DNA of 64,000 nucleotides from Ruminococcus bromii (GTDB taxonomy: Bacteria; Bacillota; Clostridia; Oscillospirales; Acutalibacteraceae): NCBI RefSeq assembly GCF_002834225.1, contig NZ_NNSR01000069.1, forward strand, positions 1-64,000. The letters run 5' to 3'. The notes beneath the pieces were generated by a model that saw nothing but the letters and a program-made list of their open reading frames with translations, did no database searches and was not told the origin of the DNA. Position numbers and translations under genes: made by a program. This document shows positions 63,085-64,000 of the stretch, piece by piece (positions within the stretch are counted from its first letter, which is position 1; each line of letters begins with the position of its first letter).

Positions 63085-63214
63085 GCACATTTATTTTGTA
63101 CAAAAGTTTTACTGCAATTTATTCATTGCAACTAATTTTACCGTCAATCTGAACCTTTTTTGGATTATTGTTTTGTAAAAATCGCACGAAATTGCATGGC
63201 AGAATATTTTGCAA

Positions 63215-63243
63215 TTGCACTTTGAATTATATTGTGCTATAAT
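63215..63243 (+). promoter_or_regulatory. Promoter of tandem membrane genes
   Basis: TTGCAC (63215-63220), 17 bp, TGC-TATAAT (63238-63243), an extended -10. Confidence 0.75.
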
Positions 63244-63297
63244 ATTAATACAATAGAAACACACGAAAATTTTAATTAATCAAAAGGCGGTGATTTT

Positions 63298-63852
63298 ATG
63301 AAAAACAATAAAACTCTCAAGTACACAGGAATTATACAAGGTGTACTCATTGCAACTCTGTTACTGCTTGCCATTTGGATTCAAGTGACATTTTTATATA
63401 ACACATACTATTGTGAAGATTATACTTTTGATTTTCTTAGAAATATGGGCATTGGTTATTGGGATTTACGGAATAATTCTTCAGCGTTTTTTCTCATAAA
63501 TTCCATTGCGGAAACTATAGCTTATTTTTTAGGTTTGATGCGTCTTTATGTTCTTAAAATAATTTTTCAGATTATTGCCGCTGCAGCGTTAACCTTGCCT
63601 GTTATTTTAGGCTATCTGTCAATATTCCGCAAAAACATAGTTGCAAACGGATTGATTATTGCAGGATCGGCATTGACTTTGTTATCCGCATATCGGAGTC
63701 TTTTCTCTACCCTATTTGAACTTGCCCGTGGATTTGGCGAATTTACTTTGGTTCAAGTAGTTTTAATAATTGTGATACTGATAAAAATAGGATTGATTGC
63801 CGTTTCAATACTGCGAATAAAACAGATTAAAAAATCAAATCAGTTACAGTAA
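63298..63852 (+). CDS. Hypothetical membrane protein, paralog 1
   Basis: 184 residues, four membrane helices (IIQGVLIATLLLLAIWIQVT; LKIIFQIIAAAALTLPVIL; GLIIAGSALTLLSAYR; LVQVVLIIVILIKIGLIAV). AAAGGCGGTG stands before the ATG. Not recognised; its N terminus is clearly related to the next gene. Confidence 0.75.
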   Translation: MKNNKTLKYTGIIQGVLIATLLLLAIWIQVTFLYNTYYCEDYTFDFLRNMGIGYWDLRNNSSAFFLINSIAETIAYFLGLMRLYVLKIIFQIIAAAALTLPVILGYLSIFRKNIVANGLIIAGSALTLLSAYRSLFSTLFELARGFGEFTLVQVVLIIVILIKIGLIAVSILRIKQIKKSNQLQ

Positions 63853-63871
63853 ATAACTAAGCGGTGATTTT

Positions 63872-64000
63872 ATGAAAACAAATAAAATCCTTAAAGTTAC
63901 GGGAATTATGCAGAGTGTTCTCATCGGCATATTGCTGTTGTTTGCGATTTGCATTGAGGTAATGAGCCGTATGAATTTTTATACATACGACTATTCACTC
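63872..64000 (+). CDS. Hypothetical membrane protein, paralog 2 (partial)
   Basis: The first 43 codons before the window edge read MKTNKILKVTGIMQSVLIGI then LLLFAICIEV, parallel to MKNNKTLKYTGIIQGVLIAT of the gene before. It uses the same RBS context (GCGGTGATTTT-ATG). A tandem duplication; the 3' end is outside the window. Confidence 0.7.
   Translation, partial: MKTNKILKVTGIMQSVLIGILLLFAICIEVMSRMNFYTYDYSL

Overview
The window reads as a chromosomal segment of a low-to-mid GC Clostridia, most likely an Oscillospirales/Ruminococcaceae-type gut anaerobe (inference). The basis is Gram-positive style ribosome binding sites (AGGAGG), frequent GTG/TTG starts, intrinsic terminators with T-runs, a V-type ATPase in place of any F-type genes, several LytTR/GHKL two-component pairs, and a C-A-T-C-A-T-R nonribosomal peptide synthetase of the kind known from gut Clostridia. 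I see no rRNA, prophage, insertion sequence or CRISPR array.

Layout. 1-2110: LytTR response regulator and a frameshifted GHKL kinase. 2447-7900: tyrosine phosphatase, then a TetR regulator with a clear operator and an RND-type exporter. 7909-8810: YbaK-type deacylase, then a gene-free stretch with a structured RNA (loop-loop complementarity, competing terminator) and a 12-bp tandem repeat. 8881-17597: nine-gene V-type ATPase operon (G-I-K-E-C-F-A-B-D) whose K subunit keeps the Na+ ligands. 17598-20400: acetyltransferase and MATE exporter behind a long hairpin-rich leader, then a small metal-box transcript. 20448-30413: ArsR/SdpI pair, P-type ATPase with DUF6110-like partner, ZIP transporter under the same kind of metal box, sbcDC, azlCD. 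30621-40990: candidate small RNA, RsbW-like kinase, STAS protein, MATE-kinase fusion and the 2,443-residue NRPS ending in a reductase. 41011-44424: VanZ locus with a LytTR/GHKL pair, four 21-bp-spaced direct-repeat sites and very small peptide genes. 44421-45489: Ogt and three tRNAs (Gly, Val, Cys). 45693-50560: a third LytTR/GHKL pair facing a lipoprotein metallo-beta-lactamase/alkylsulfatase-like gene, with tandem sites between them. 50557-52810: Ntn hydrolase and trpS. 53052-59616: a lipid/polyketide-like cluster (acyltransferase, ACP, fused ketosynthase/chain-length-factor, ketoreductase, dehydratase, flavoprotein) followed by TetR and patatin. 59812-64000: membrane proteins, MerR, ECF sigma/anti-sigma, deformylase-like protein and two tandem paralogous membrane proteins, the last cut by the window edge.

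The most interesting regions are: (1) 41011-42436, where a LytTR regulator sits beside several of its probable direct-repeat operators, each joined to a very short transcript, one encoding a 13-residue hydrophobic peptide; (2) the KS-CLF fusion cluster, which has ACP, KR and DH but no visible enoyl reductase or malonyl transferase; (3) the NRPS with partner-switching regulators; (4) the kissing-loop RNA ahead of the ATPase operon. All functions are read from motifs and context only; no database search was possible.
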